Positions 20,783 to 29,727 of a DNA stretch of 64,000 nt are shown here, piece by piece. The notes beneath the pieces were generated by a model. The model had not been told where the DNA came from and searched no databases. It saw nothing but the letters and a program-made list of their open reading frames with translations. Location of the stretch: the NCBI RefSeq assembly GCF_003002915.1, contig NZ_PVTG01000001.1:62001-126000 (forward strand), in the 5' to 3' direction. The first letter of the stretch is position 1, and the number at the start of each line of letters is the position of its first letter. The translations under genes and the position numbers were made by a program. Origin of the DNA: Geodermatophilus tzadiensis (GTDB lineage Bacteria; Actinomycetota; Actinomycetes; Mycobacteriales; Geodermatophilaceae).

Positions 20783-22440
20783 ATCCGCTCCGGGGCGGAG
20801 ACGCCGAGCACGCCGAGGCCGTTGCGCAGCACCACGGCGGTGGCGGCGCAGAGCCAGAGGCGGGCGGTGGTCAGCGGGCCGGCCTCCTCGTCGCCGCGGG
20901 GCAGCACCCGGCAGACGTCGTAGAAGCGGTGGTAGGTGCCGGCCAGCTCCTCGAGGTAGCGGGCCACCCGGTGCGGGGCGCGCAGCTCCGCGGCGGAGGT
21001 GAGCACCCGCGGGAACTCGCCGAGCGCCCGGAGCAGGTCGTTCTCCCGCTCGTGGACCAGCTGCGCGACGTCGACGTCGCCGGCCTGCCCCAGCCCGAGG
21101 CCGAGGTCGGCGGCGTTGCGCAGCACCGAGGAGATGCGGGCGTGCGCGTACTGCACGTAGAAGACGGGGTTGTCGTTGGTCTGCCGGCTCCACAGGTCCA
21201 GGTCGAGGTCGATCTGCTGGTCGACCGAGGCCCGGGCCAGGGCGTAGCGGGCGGCGTCGGCGCCGACGGCGTCCACGAGGTCCTCGAGCAGCACGACGGT
21301 GCCGGCGCGCTTGCTCATCCGCACCGGCTGCCCGTCGCGCACGAGGTTGACCAGCTGGCCGAGCAGGATCTCCAGGTTGGCGTCGGGGTCGTCGCCGACC
21401 GCGGCCACCAGCGCCCGGTACCGGCCGACGTAGCCGGCGTGGTCGGCGCCGAGCATGATCACGGCCTTGTCGAAACCGCGGGTGCGCTTGTCCAGGTAGT
21501 AGGCGCAGTCGGCGGCGAAGTAGGTCGGCTCGCCGTCGCTCTTGACCAGCGGGCGGTCCTTGTCGTCGCCGAAGTCGGTGGTGCGCAGCCACACGGCGCC
21601 GTCGGCCTCGTAGACGTGGCCGTTCTCGCGCAACCGGGCGATCGCCTTCTCCAGCGCGCCGGTCTCGTGCAGCGTGCGCTCGCTGAAGTAGACGTCGAAC
21701 ACGACGCCGAAGTCGGCCAGCGTGCGCTTGATCTCAGCGAACATCAGCTCGACGCCGCGCTCGCGGAAGCGCTCCTGCTGCTCGTCCTCGGGCAGCTCGA
21801 GCACGCCGGGCTCGGCCGCGACGACCTGGCCGGCGATGTCGCCGACGTAGTCGCCGGCGTAGCCGTCCTCGGGCACCGGCCGGCCGTGCGCGGTCGCCAT
21901 GAGGCTGCGGGCGAACCGGTCGATCTGCGCGCCGGCGTCGTTGAAGTAGTACTCCCGCGTCACCTCGGCGCCACTGGCCTCGAGCAGCCGGCCGAGCGCG
22001 TCGCCGACGGCGGCCCAGCGGGTGCCGCCGATGTGCACCGGGCCGGTCGGGTTGGCCGAGACGAACTCCAGGTTCAGCCGCTGCCCGGCCAGCGTGTCGG
22101 TGCGGCCGTAGGCCTCCCCCGCGGTGACCGCCTCGACGGCGATGCGGCCCAGCGCCCCCTGGGCGAGCCGGATGTTGAGGAACCCGGGCCCGGCGACGTC
22201 GACCTCGGCGACGCCCGGCTGCGCGCGCAGCTCCGCGGCCACGGCCTCGGCGACCTCGCGCGGCGGCCGGCCGGCGGGCTTGGCCAGGCGCAGCGCCACG
22301 TTGGTGGCGTAGTCACCGTGGTCGGGGTTCCGGGGGCGCTCGACGACGACGTCGTCGGGGACGGCGACGGCGAGCGTGCCGCGCTCGACGACCGCCCCCA
22401 CCGCGGTGCGGACGAGGTCGCGCAACTGCTCGGGTGTCAC
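20779..22440 (-). CDS. argS: Arginyl-tRNA synthetase
   Basis: A class I synthetase of 553 residues. The HIGH-type motif is in [19 protein letters not shown] and the KMSKS-type motif is [14 protein letters not shown]; the DALR anticodon-binding domain is C-terminal and ends VSAPERM. The GTG at 22440 gives the usual N-terminus [13 protein letters not shown]. It lies 6 bases after a TACGAT box and has no ribosome binding site, suggesting leaderless translation. It heads the amino-acid gene run argS-lysA-hom-thrC-thrB. Confidence 0.95.
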   Translation of the reverse strand: MTPEQLRDLVRTAVGAVVERGTLAVAVPDDVVVERPRNPDHGDYATNVALRLAKPAGRPPREVAEAVAAELRAQPGVAEVDVAGPGFLNIRLAQGALGRIAVEAVTAGEAYGRTDTLAGQRLNLEFVSANPTGPVHIGGTRWAAVGDALGRLLEASGAEVTREYYFNDAGAQIDRFARSLMATAHGRPVPEDGYAGDYVGDIAGQVVAAEPGVLELPEDEQQERFRERGVELMFAEIKRTLADFGVVFDVYFSERTLHETGALEKAIARLRENGHVYEADGAVWLRTTDFGDDKDRPLVKSDGEPTYFAADCAYYLDKRTRGFDKAVIMLGADHAGYVGRYRALVAAVGDDPDANLEILLGQLVNLVRDGQPVRMSKRAGTVVLLEDLVDAVGADAARYALARASVDQQIDLDLDLWSRQTNDNPVFYVQYAHARISSVLRNAADLGLGLGQAGDVDVAQLVHERENDLLRALGEFPRVLTSAAELRAPHRVARYLEELAGTYHRFYDVCRVLPRGDEEAGPLTTARLWLCAATAVVLRNGLGVLGVSAPERM

Positions 22441-22446
22441 CGCGTC

Positions 22447-22452
22447 ATCGTA
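22447..22452 (-). promoter_or_regulatory. -10 box for argS, leaderless start
   Basis: TACGAT on the minus strand ends 6 bases before the argS GTG. No Shine-Dalgarno lies between. No good -35 is seen. Confidence 0.45.
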
Positions 22453-22517
22453 GGCAGCGGGCACCACACGACCACCCGCCGCACCGCAGCTGTCAGGGAG
22501 CACACAGCCGGCCGACC

Positions 22518-22523
22518 TAGACT
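22518..22523 (+). promoter_or_regulatory. Candidate -10 box for the DUF3105-DUF305 unit
   Basis: TAGACT in a CCTAGACTCG context, about 130 bases upstream of the DUF3105 start. No clear -35 is visible at normal spacing. Confidence 0.35.
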
Positions 22524-22652
22524 CGCGGGCGAGCAGGCGTGCCGGGCGCGCGGGCCGGGAGGCCCATCCTGGCCTCCCCCGCGCGGGAGCACCACCCGGG
22601 CCGACGCCGGTACCGACAGCAGAGCAGCACGACAGCGAGACGAGGAGAGCCC

Positions 22653-23441
22653 GTGGCCAAGGACCGCAAGCCCGATGCCGGCCGTGCCGGAGGCGGGGCG
22701 AGCCGGTCGGGGTCCGGCGCCCGCCCGGCGGCTCCCCGGGGTGGGGGCCGCGGCCGCACCCGGCCGCCGACGCAGGTGGTCACCCAGAGCCGGCCGTGGG
22801 GCCTGATCGCCGCGGCCGTCGCGGTCGTCGTCTTCGCCGCCGCGGCGATCACCTACGCGGTGGTGCAGGTGCGCGAGGCCGACGCCCAGCAGATCGACGC
22901 GATCGACGAGATCGCCGGCATCGAGAGCTTCGACTACGCCGCGGGCCAGGAGCACGTGACCACCCCGGTCGAGTACGAGCAGTCGCCGCCGGTCGGTGGC
23001 CCGCACGACGGGGAGTGGGCCGACTGCACCGGCACGGTCTACGACGTCGACGTCCGGCACGAGAACGCCGTCCACTCCATGGAGCACGGCGCGGTGTGGA
23101 TCACCTACGACCCCGAGCGGGTCTCCGGGAACGACGTCGCGAAGCTCGCCGAGCTGGTCGACGGCGTCTCCGGCCGGCTGCTGTCGCCCTACGCCGGGCT
23201 GGACTCCGCGGTGAGCCTGCAGTCCTGGAACCACCAGCTGAAGGTCGACTCGGTCGACGACCCGCGCATCGAGCAGTTCGCCGACTTCCTGACCTTCAAC
23301 GGCGACGTCGAGGGCCACTACCCCGAGATCGGCGCCAGCTGCGAGAACCCGACGTTCGTGGCCGACCCGCTCACCGTCGACGACGGCAGCCGCGGCGCCG
23401 GTGCGACGACCACCGACGCCCCCACGACGCCGACTCCCTGA
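22653..23441 (+). CDS. DUF3105 membrane-anchored protein
   Basis: A 262-residue protein. The N-terminal 45 residues are basic and Gly/Arg-rich and cytoplasmic, one membrane helix follows (about 49-71), and the extracytoplasmic part carries the DUF3105 signature: [19 protein letters not shown] and [14 protein letters not shown]. Conserved His and Cys residues suggest metal binding, but the family function is not established. The GTG is preceded by GAGGAGAG. The DUF305 gene starts 10 bp after its stop, and such pairs recur in actinobacteria. Confidence 0.88.
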   Translation: MAKDRKPDAGRAGGGASRSGSGARPAAPRGGGRGRTRPPTQVVTQSRPWGLIAAAVAVVVFAAAAITYAVVQVREADAQQIDAIDEIAGIESFDYAAGQEHVTTPVEYEQSPPVGGPHDGEWADCTGTVYDVDVRHENAVHSMEHGAVWITYDPERVSGNDVAKLAELVDGVSGRLLSPYAGLDSAVSLQSWNHQLKVDSVDDPRIEQFADFLTFNGDVEGHYPEIGASCENPTFVADPLTVDDGSRGAGATTTDAPTTPTP

Positions 23442-23451
23442 GGAACCCGCG

Positions 23452-24153
23452 ATGACCGCCACCGCCGTCCGTCCCGGTCAGGACGCGCCTGCTCCGGCGC
23501 CCGGTCCGCGGGGGCGGGGCCTGCGCGCGGCGCTGCTGGCGCTGATCGCGGTCGCGCTGGTCGTGCTCGGCGGCGGGCTGGCGGTGGGCCTGGGCATCGG
23601 CCGGGACCCGGCGCCGACCGCGGACTCGGTCGACGCCGGCTTCGCCCGCGACATGGCGCTGCACCACCGGCAGGGCGTGGAGATGGCCAACCTGGCGCTC
23701 GAGCGCAGCACCGACCCCGAGGTGCGGCGGCTGGCCTTCGACATCTCCAGCACGCAGACCAACCAGGCCGGCCGGATGGAGGGCTGGCTGTCGCTGTGGG
23801 GGCTGCCCCGCTCCGGTGGCGAGCACATGGCGTGGATGGGCGACGCCCACGCCGCGCACGACACGGCGTCGATGTCGGGGGCGGACGGCGCGGTGATGTC
23901 GGGCATGGCCACCGAGACGGAGCTGGCCGGCCTGCGGTCGCTGTCGGGGACGGCGTTCGACGTCGAGTTCCTGCGCCTGATGACCCGCCACCACCAGGGC
24001 GGCTTCGACATGGCCGAGTACGCCGCCGGGCACGCGAGCGAGCCCGCGGTGTGCACGCTGGCCCGCTCGATCGCCGACACGCAGAGCGCAGAGGTCACCA
24101 CGATGGTCGGCATGCTCACCGCGCGGGGCGGGACGCCGCTGCCGGCGCCCTGA
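23452..24153 (+). CDS. DUF305 membrane-anchored protein
   Basis: A 233-residue protein with an N-terminal membrane helix (about 24-47) and an extracytoplasmic domain with two DUF305 signature helices: FARDMALHHRQGVEMANLA and FLRLMTRHHQGGFDMAEYA. Each has an HH pair, and the middle is rich in Met and His (SGGEHMAWMGDAHAAHD, MSGMA), a ferritin-like, metal-handling look. Members are often found beside copper genes, but binding here is inference. The ATG follows GAGGAAC. It probably forms a transcription unit with the DUF3105 gene. Confidence 0.9.
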   Translation: MTATAVRPGQDAPAPAPGPRGRGLRAALLALIAVALVVLGGGLAVGLGIGRDPAPTADSVDAGFARDMALHHRQGVEMANLALERSTDPEVRRLAFDISSTQTNQAGRMEGWLSLWGLPRSGGEHMAWMGDAHAAHDTASMSGADGAVMSGMATETELAGLRSLSGTAFDVEFLRLMTRHHQGGFDMAEYAAGHASEPAVCTLARSIADTQSAEVTTMVGMLTARGGTPLPAP

Positions 24154-24204
24154 GTCCCGGCGTCGGGCGGGCCGGGGCGGGCTGGTAACTTCTCCTCTGC
24201 CCGG

Positions 24205-24276
24205 GCCCCCGTAGCTCAGGGGATAGAGCACCGCCCTCCGGAGGCGGGTGCGCAGGTTCGAATCCTGCCGGGGGCA
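24205..24276 (+). tRNA. tRNA-Arg (anticodon CCG)
   Basis: A complete 72-nt cloverleaf: acceptor GCCCCCG/CGGGGGC with discriminator A, D arm GCTC/GAGC, anticodon stem CCGCC/GGCGG around loop CTCCGGA (anticodon CCG at 24238-24240), a 4-nt variable region, and T arm GCAGG/CCTGC around TTCGAAT. It reads CGG codons, which are common in a GC-rich genome. The 3' CCA is not encoded. A TAACTT -10-like box lies about 14 bases upstream. Confidence 0.97.
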
Positions 24277-24292
24277 CACACAGGAGCTGACC

Positions 24293-24315
24293 GTCGGTCC
24301 CTCCAGGGACTCGAC
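24293..24315 (+). terminator. Hairpin after tRNA-Arg
   Basis: GTCGGTCCCT and AGGGACTCGAC pair over 10 bp with one bulged T and a 2-base turn in the ideal fold, 16 bp after the tRNA. Likely the tRNA terminator. Confidence 0.5.
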
Positions 24316-24592
24316 CGTTGGCCGCCGACGACGACGGGCCCCGCCGGCCCCCGCGAGGGGTACCAGCGGGGCCTCTCGCGCGTCCGGGGCCGGTTCGGGC
24401 ACGTGCCGCCCGTCCCCGTGCGCTCCCAGCAGCGCGCAGGGTGCCGCGCCGGCCCGCCGACTGCGCCCGGCCGGCGCCGCGGCACGGTTCCGCGGCGACC
24501 TCGGGCCACCTGCGGTGGAACCGCCGGTCAGGCCCGTCCGTTGACCATCGGGGCAGCGTCGCCCGCTCCCGCCATCCCCGTCGAAGAGAGCC
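24316..24592. other. Stretch without a recognised gene
   Basis: About 280 bp between the tRNA hairpin and the leader peptide. Very GC-rich; open frames on both strands here look like chance. I recognise no riboswitch, repeat or promoter with confidence. If the transporter genes have a structured leader it would lie here. Confidence 0.5.
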
Positions 24593-24658
24593 ATGAGCCC
24601 GTATCACAGTCCCCAGGCCGCGTACCCCGTCTCCGCTGAGGGGGTGCGTGGCCGGTGA
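24593..24658 (+). CDS. Possible 21-codon leader peptide of the CNNM transporter pair
   Basis: ATG preceded by GAAGAGAG at 4-base spacing opens a 21-residue frame (MSPYHSPQAAYP, then VSAEGVRGR). It ends in TGA that overlaps the GTG start of the next gene as GTGA. It contains three prolines and codons unusual for this genome (TAT, AGT). The combination of a strong ribosome binding site, short length and exact stop-start overlap suggests a translationally coupled leader that could control the transporters. It could also be a chance frame. Confidence 0.4.
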   Translation: MSPYHSPQAAYPVSAEGVRGR

Positions 24659-26082
24659 CCGAGGTGCTCTCCCTCCTGCTGGGTGTGGCGGTGGTCGGCG
24701 GGATCACCGTGCTCACCGGGTACTTCGTGGCCCAGGAGTTCGCCTACATGGCGGTCGACCGCTCCACGCTGGCCGCCCGCGCCGAGGCCGGGGACGCCGC
24801 CGCCACGCGCGCCCTCGGTGTCACCCGCCGCACCTCGTTCATGCTCTCGGGCGCCCAGCTGGGCATCACCGTCACCGGTCTGCTGGTCGGCTACGTCGCC
24901 GAGCCGCTGATCGGTGAGTCCCTCGGCGCCCTGCTCGGCGGCGTCGGGATCCCGACCGGGGTCAGCGTCGGCACCGGCGCGGTGCTGGCGCTGCTGTTCT
25001 CCACGCTGGTGCAGATGCTGTTCGGCGAGCTGTTCCCCAAGAACCTCGCCATCGCCCGCCCGGAGCCCGTCGCCCGCTGGCTGGGCGCCTCCACCACCGT
25101 CTACCTGACGGTGTTCGGGCCGCTGATCTGGGTGTTCGACCAGGCGTCGAACCTGCTGCTGCGGGCGTTGAGGATCGAGCCGGTGCACGACGTCGAGCAC
25201 GCCGCCACCGCCCGCGACCTCGAGCACATCGTGGAGGAGTCGCGGGAGAGCGGGGACCTGCCGGCCGAGCTGTCGATGATGGTCGACCGGATCCTCGACT
25301 TCCCCGACCGCGACGTCGAGCACGCGATGATCCCCCGGCCCCGGGTGGGCACCGTCAATGACGCCGACACCCTCGGGCAGCTGCGGGAGCTGATGAGCTC
25401 CGGGCACTCCCGGTACCCGGTCCTCGACGCCACCAGCGGCGACGTGGCCGGCGTGGTGCACCTCGCCGACCTGCTCACCACGCCCGAGCCCGACACCGCA
25501 CCGGTGACCGCCATCGCGCGGGAGTGCCTGGCCGTGTCCACGTTCACCTCACTGCCCGACGCGCTGCGCCGGCTCACCGAGACGCAGAACCAGATGGCCT
25601 GCGTCATCGACGAGTACGGCGGGTTCGCCGGCGTCATCACCCTCGAGGACCTCGCCGAGGAGTTGGTCGGGGAGATCACCGACGAGCACGACGCCGACGT
25701 CGACCCCGAGTACGTGCCGGTCGAGGGCGACGGGGTGTGGGAGATGGCCGGCGACGTGCACGTCGACGAGGTCGAGCGCGCCCTGGGTGTCGACCTGCCC
25801 CGCGGGCACTACGAGACGATCGCCGGCCTGGTCATGGCCGCCGCCGGCACCCTCCCCGATCCCGGCGCCAGGCTCACCGTCGAGCTGCCGGCCGATCCCG
25901 GCGACCTGGTCCACGACGACGACCCCGCCGTCCGGCACCTGGCCGTCGAGGTCCTCGCGGTGCAACGGCACGTCCCCTCCCGGGTCCGCCTGGAACTGCC
26001 CGACCGCACCCACCCGCACACCGACACGCGGACCGACACCACCGGCCACGCGGCCGCGACCGCCGAGGAGACCACCCGATGA
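24655..26082 (+). CDS. CNNM/CorC-family ion transporter with CBS pair and CorC domain
   Basis: A protein of 475 residues. Residues 1-170 form the DUF21 (CNNM) membrane domain (FVAQEFAYMAVDRSTLA, FGELFPKNLAIARP); a CBS pair spans about 205-330 (HAMIPRPRVGTVN, ACVIDEYGGFAGVITLEDL), followed by a CorC_HlyC transporter-associated domain (about 345-430). Bacterial relatives export Mg2+ or Co2+; annotation as hemolysin is historical. The His/Thr-rich tail (HPHTDTRTDTTGH) may be metal-binding. The GTG has no good ribosome binding site of its own and overlaps the leader-peptide stop. It is coupled to a second CNNM gene by ATGA. Confidence 0.9.
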   Translation: MTEVLSLLLGVAVVGGITVLTGYFVAQEFAYMAVDRSTLAARAEAGDAAATRALGVTRRTSFMLSGAQLGITVTGLLVGYVAEPLIGESLGALLGGVGIPTGVSVGTGAVLALLFSTLVQMLFGELFPKNLAIARPEPVARWLGASTTVYLTVFGPLIWVFDQASNLLLRALRIEPVHDVEHAATARDLEHIVEESRESGDLPAELSMMVDRILDFPDRDVEHAMIPRPRVGTVNDADTLGQLRELMSSGHSRYPVLDATSGDVAGVVHLADLLTTPEPDTAPVTAIARECLAVSTFTSLPDALRRLTETQNQMACVIDEYGGFAGVITLEDLAEELVGEITDEHDADVDPEYVPVEGDGVWEMAGDVHVDEVERALGVDLPRGHYETIAGLVMAAAGTLPDPGARLTVELPADPGDLVHDDDPAVRHLAVEVLAVQRHVPSRVRLELPDRTHPHTDTRTDTTGHAAATAEETTR

Positions 26083-27098
26083 GCGACGACCCCGTGGTGG
26101 TGCTCGCCGCGACCGTGGTCATCGTCGCGCTGTCGGCGTTCTTCGTGGCCGTGGAGTTCGCCGCCCTGGCCGCCAAGCGGCACCGGCTGGAGGAAGCCGC
26201 ACCGACCAACCGCTCGGCGCGCGCCGCGCTGCGCAACTCCTCGGAGCTGACCCTGCTGCTGGCCGGCTCCCAGCTGGGCATCACCGCCGCGACCCTCGCC
26301 CTCGGTGCGATCAGCAAGCCGGCCGTGCACCACTGGCTCACCCCGCTGTTCGAGACCTGGGGACTGCCGCTGGTCGCTGCCGACGTCGCGGGCTTCGTCC
26401 TGGCGCTGCTCATCGTGACCTTCATCCACCTCGTGGTCGGCGAGATGGCCCCGAAGTCGTGGGCGATCGCGCACCCGGAACGCTCGGCCACCCTGCTCGC
26501 CGGACCGATGCGGGCGTTCATGGCGGTGTTCCGCCCGGTGCTGCGCGTGCTCAACACCGCGGCCAACGCGCTCGTGCGCCGGGTCGGGGTGGAGCCGGCC
26601 GACGAGGTCGCCGTCGGGCACAGCCCCGACGCGCTGCGCCACCTGGTGGAGCACTCGGCCAACGTCGGGGCGCTGGACGCGCGGTTCTCCGCACAGATCT
26701 CCGGCGCCCTGGAGCTCGAGCGCATGACCGTCCGCGAACTGGTCACCGCCGAGGCGCCGCTGGTCGCGGTGCCCGCCGAGGCCGGCGTCGGCGCGGTGCG
26801 CGAGGCCACCCGGCGCACCGGGCACCTGCGCATCCTGCTCGGCGACCGGACCCGGCTGGCCGGCGTGGTGCACGTCCGCGACACGCTCACCGCCGCCGAC
26901 GAGGCCCCCGCGGCCTCCTTCGCCCGGCCGGTCTTCACCCTCGAGGCCGACACCACCGTCCACGCCGCGCTCAAGGCGATGCGGGAGACCCGCAACCACC
27001 TGGCCGCGGTGACCGACGGCGGCGCGGTCCTCGGCGTCGTCACGCTGGCCGACGTGCTGCGCCGGCTGTTCCCCCAACCGGGCACCGCTGCCGCCTGA
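26079..27098 (+). CDS. Second CNNM-family transporter, lacking the CorC domain
   Basis: The 339-residue product has a DUF21 membrane domain (FVAVEFAALAAKRHRLEE, VVGEMAPKSWAIAHPE) and a CBS pair (about 215-335) ending VVTLADVLRRLF, then stops. It lacks the C-terminal CorC_HlyC domain of its neighbour, and in its first CBS motif the usual M-x-P-R is changed (LERMTVRELVTAEAPLVAV). The ATG overlaps the upstream stop, so a heteromeric complex is plausible but not shown. This paired long-plus-short layout is common in actinobacteria. Confidence 0.87.
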   Translation: MSDDPVVVLAATVVIVALSAFFVAVEFAALAAKRHRLEEAAPTNRSARAALRNSSELTLLLAGSQLGITAATLALGAISKPAVHHWLTPLFETWGLPLVAADVAGFVLALLIVTFIHLVVGEMAPKSWAIAHPERSATLLAGPMRAFMAVFRPVLRVLNTAANALVRRVGVEPADEVAVGHSPDALRHLVEHSANVGALDARFSAQISGALELERMTVRELVTAEAPLVAVPAEAGVGAVREATRRTGHLRILLGDRTRLAGVVHVRDTLTAADEAPAASFARPVFTLEADTTVHAALKAMRETRNHLAAVTDGGAVLGVVTLADVLRRLFPQPGTAAA

Positions 27099-27244
27099 CC
27101 GGCCTGGACCGGCGGGAGCTGGAGGGGCTGACGTCGTCCGGCCGGTCGCCGGAGAGGTGCCCGCAGGGCGAGAGCGGTCGCCTCTGCCGGACCGGGCAAG
27201 GCCGGCTGCGCCGACACGGCACCCCGACGCCATCCGGTACGGGG

Positions 27245-27274
27245 TTGCAACGAAGTCATACGTACTCGTAGCAT
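27245..27274 (+). promoter_or_regulatory. Promoter of the MarR gene, leaderless
   Basis: TTGCAA (27245-27250) and TAGCAT (27269-27274) are 18 bases apart; the -10 box ends 7 bases before the ATG. The stretch is AT-richer than its surroundings and contains the palindrome TACGTA, a possible part of an operator. Confidence 0.55.
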
Positions 27275-27281
27275 CTGTGGC

Positions 27282-27911
27282 ATGAGGGCCAGCGGCACCC
27301 CGGACTCCCCGCGGATGTCACTGCTGTTCGACCTGTGGCTCGTCAACCACCTGATCTCCGGGGCCCTCGACGACGTGCTCGTCGATGCCGGCGGCCTGTC
27401 CGGAGAGGACTTCGGCTTCTACTCGCTGCTGCGCCGCTTCGGCCCGGCCACCCCGACGCAGGTCGTCCGGTGGACGGCGATGCGCCCGACGACGGTGTCC
27501 ACGCTGGCGCGCCGCCTGCAGCAGCGCGGGCACGTGGAGCAGCGACCGAACCCCGCCGACGGACGGTCCCGGCTGCTGGTCCTGACCCCGGCCGGCGAGG
27601 CCGCGCACGCGACCACGGCGGAGACCTTCCTCGCCGCCACCCGGACCCTGGCCGCTGCCCTCGGCCCCGACGAGCCGCGACAACGCGCGGCCCTGCAGCG
27701 GCTGGACACCGCCCTGCGCGAGGTCGGCGGCCTCGACCCGCGGCCCTACGCCGTGCCCGACGACCCGGGAACCGCCGGCCGACTCACCTACGACGGCCCG
27801 CCGCTCACCGCCGCGGAGGAGGCGCACGTGCGCACCTACATCGACTTCGTCCGATCCCGACGGAGGGAAGGCACCCACGACGTCCCCGATCCCGGCCACC
27901 CCGTCAGCTGA
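27282..27911 (+). CDS. MarR-family transcriptional regulator
   Basis: A 209-residue winged-helix regulator. The recognition-helix region is TPTQVVRWTAMRPTTVSTLAR and the wing RGHVEQRPNPADGRSRLLVL, the MarR pattern. The C-terminal 60 residues are an extra Pro-rich and charged tail. The ATG is 7 bases from a -10 box, so the mRNA may be leaderless. A serine hydrolase gene follows after 7 bp, which makes it the likely target or partner. The effector is unknown. Confidence 0.85.
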   Translation: MRASGTPDSPRMSLLFDLWLVNHLISGALDDVLVDAGGLSGEDFGFYSLLRRFGPATPTQVVRWTAMRPTTVSTLARRLQQRGHVEQRPNPADGRSRLLVLTPAGEAAHATTAETFLAATRTLAAALGPDEPRQRAALQRLDTALREVGGLDPRPYAVPDDPGTAGRLTYDGPPLTAAEEAHVRTYIDFVRSRRREGTHDVPDPGHPVS

Positions 27912-27918
27912 CCCGGCC

Positions 27919-29013
27919 ATGACCGACGCCGCAGCTCTCGACACCGCCCGCGCCACCATCCGCGGCCTGATGGCCCGCCACCGCGTACCCGGCGTGACCG
28001 TCGCGGTCACCGACGCCGAGCGACTCCTGTTCGCCGAGGGCTTCGGGTACGCCGACCTGGCCCACCGGCGGCCGGCCACCACCGACACCGGCTACCTGTG
28101 GTTCTCCATGTCCAAGATCGCCACCGCGACGGCGGCGGTGCGGCTGGCCGAGCAGGGCCGGCTCGACCTCGACGCCCCGGTGTCGGAGCTGGTGCCGGAG
28201 TTCGTGGCCCGCGCCGGCGATCCGCCCCGGCTGCGGCAGCTGCTCGACCACACCGCCGGCGCGGCCAACCCGCTCCCGGTGCGCTGGGTGCTGCCCGCCG
28301 ACGCACCCGACGCCGACGTCGACGCGTTCGCCCGGCGGGTGCTGGCCCGGCACGGCCGTGCCCGGCGGCCCGCCGGCGGGCCGGCCCGCTACTCCAACCT
28401 CGGCTACCTCGTCCTCGCCGAGGCCGTCGCCCGCGTCACCGGTGAGCCGTTCACCGAGCACGTGGAGCGGGCGCTGCTGGCCCCGGCGAGCATGACCGCC
28501 ACCGGCTACACCCCGCGGAGCGACGCCGAGGACGCCACCGGCTACGTGCGGCTGCCCCGGCCGCTGACCCCCGCACTGCGGGCCGCACTGCCGGCCGGGA
28601 TCGTCGGGGACCGGCACGGCGAGCAGGTGGCGCTGCGCCCGTTCCGGGTGGCCGGCCCCGGCTACGGCGGGCTGATCGGCACCGCCCCGGACGCCGCCCG
28701 GCTGCTCCGGCTGCACCTCGCCGACGGCACCATCGACGGCTCCCGCGTCCTCTCGCCCGAGACCGCCCGCGCGATGCGCACCATCACCACCCCGGGCAGG
28801 CCGTTCGACCTCGGTCTCGGCTGGTTCCGCCGCCCCGCCGACCGCGACGCCCACCCGGCGTTCGTCGAGCACTGGGGCACCGGCGGCGGCTTCTGGAACG
28901 CCATGCGCCTGTACCCCGGCCTCGGCCTGGGCGTCGTGGTCATGGCCAACACCACCCGCGCCTACGACCACCACGTCCTGATGACCGCCCTCACGGCGGC
29001 GTTCGCGGGGTGA
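27919..29013 (+). CDS. Serine hydrolase of the beta-lactamase/esterase (class C-like) family
   Basis: The 364-residue protein shows the SxxK motif in WFSMSKIATATAA, the Tyr motif in RYSNLGYLVLAEAVARVTG and a third motif HWGTGGGFWN. This is the beta-lactamase fold shared by class C enzymes, EstB-type esterases and D-aminopeptidases. No signal peptide is evident, so a cytoplasmic esterase or peptidase is likelier than antibiotic resistance. Co-transcription with the MarR gene is likely (7-bp gap). Substrate cannot be read from sequence. Confidence 0.88.
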   Translation: MTDAAALDTARATIRGLMARHRVPGVTVAVTDAERLLFAEGFGYADLAHRRPATTDTGYLWFSMSKIATATAAVRLAEQGRLDLDAPVSELVPEFVARAGDPPRLRQLLDHTAGAANPLPVRWVLPADAPDADVDAFARRVLARHGRARRPAGGPARYSNLGYLVLAEAVARVTGEPFTEHVERALLAPASMTATGYTPRSDAEDATGYVRLPRPLTPALRAALPAGIVGDRHGEQVALRPFRVAGPGYGGLIGTAPDAARLLRLHLADGTIDGSRVLSPETARAMRTITTPGRPFDLGLGWFRRPADRDAHPAFVEHWGTGGGFWNAMRLYPGLGLGVVVMANTTRAYDHHVLMTALTAAFAG

Positions 29014-29088
29014 CCGCCGTCCCCAGGCCCTGCGGCACCGACCCCCGGCGCGAGGACGGCGACGTCGCGCGGCGGACGGCGGCGCGCC

Positions 29089-29727
29089 TCACCCGTGGTC
29101 CCCGTGGTCGTGCCCGTGCGCCTGGCCGCGGTCGCCGTCGAACCACGTGCACAGGTCGACGACACGCGCGTCGACGTCGATGTCCTCGGAGGCGAACTCG
29201 CCGGTCTCCGGGTCGAGGACGACGGTGAACGTGATGACGCCCTCGCGGAAGTACCCCAGGTCCGGCAGGCCGGCCGCCTCGAAGGCAGCGGCGTCGACCG
29301 GCCCGAACTCCGGGATGGGGAAGACGACCGACGGACCGTACAGGTGGGAGACGCTGTGCAACCCGTCGGCGGCGATCAGCTCGGACAGGGAGCCGGAGAT
29401 GTCGAGCTCGTCGATGACCTCGCCGGTGTCCTGACGCGTGAGGTCGGCGGTCTGCTCACCACGCGTCTCGAAGAGCAGGTCCCCGTCGGGGAGCGTCGTC
29501 TCACGACCCTCCACGTCGGCGACGTCGCCGGTGGCCAGGGTGACCGTCGTGCCACACGCCGAGATGTCGACCGGGTCGTAGAAGCCCGGGCGCAGCTCCT
29601 CGATGGGCACCCAGCCGGCGTCGTCGTCCGGCGCCGTCCCACCGGCGTGGGCCCAGGCCGGCGACGCGGTCAGCGCCACCGTCCCGCCGGCGACCAGGAC
29701 GACGCCGAGACGTGACAGACGGTTCAT
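29089..29727 (-). CDS. Secreted hypothetical protein with His-rich tail
   Basis: A 212-residue protein with a clear Sec signal peptide (about 1-27, cleavage near SPAWA-HAGG). The mature domain has two cysteines, at ISACGTTV and VVDLCTWF, that could form a disulfide, and the C-terminus ends GQAHGHDHGDHG, a likely metal-binding tail. I do not recognise the family. The ATG is preceded by GAGGAG. An upstream in-frame start would bury the signal peptide and was rejected. Neighbours on the same strand are the VOC remnant and the multicopper oxidase, but gaps of about 200 bp separate them. Confidence 0.75.
   Translation of the reverse strand: MNRLSRLGVVLVAGGTVALTASPAWAHAGGTAPDDDAGWVPIEELRPGFYDPVDISACGTTVTLATGDVADVEGRETTLPDGDLLFETRGEQTADLTRQDTGEVIDELDISGSLSELIAADGLHSVSHLYGPSVVFPIPEFGPVDAAAFEAAGLPDLGYFREGVITFTVVLDPETGEFASEDIDVDARVVDLCTWFDGDRGQAHGHDHGDHG

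Noticed and set aside
24316..24592. Possible magnesium riboswitch upstream of the CNNM genes
   Set aside because: No M-box or ykoK-like conserved elements could be recognised by eye; a covariance-model scan would be needed.
27919..29013. Antibiotic-resistance beta-lactamase
   Set aside because: Motifs fit the wider serine hydrolase family and there is no secretion signal, so a resistance role is not supported.
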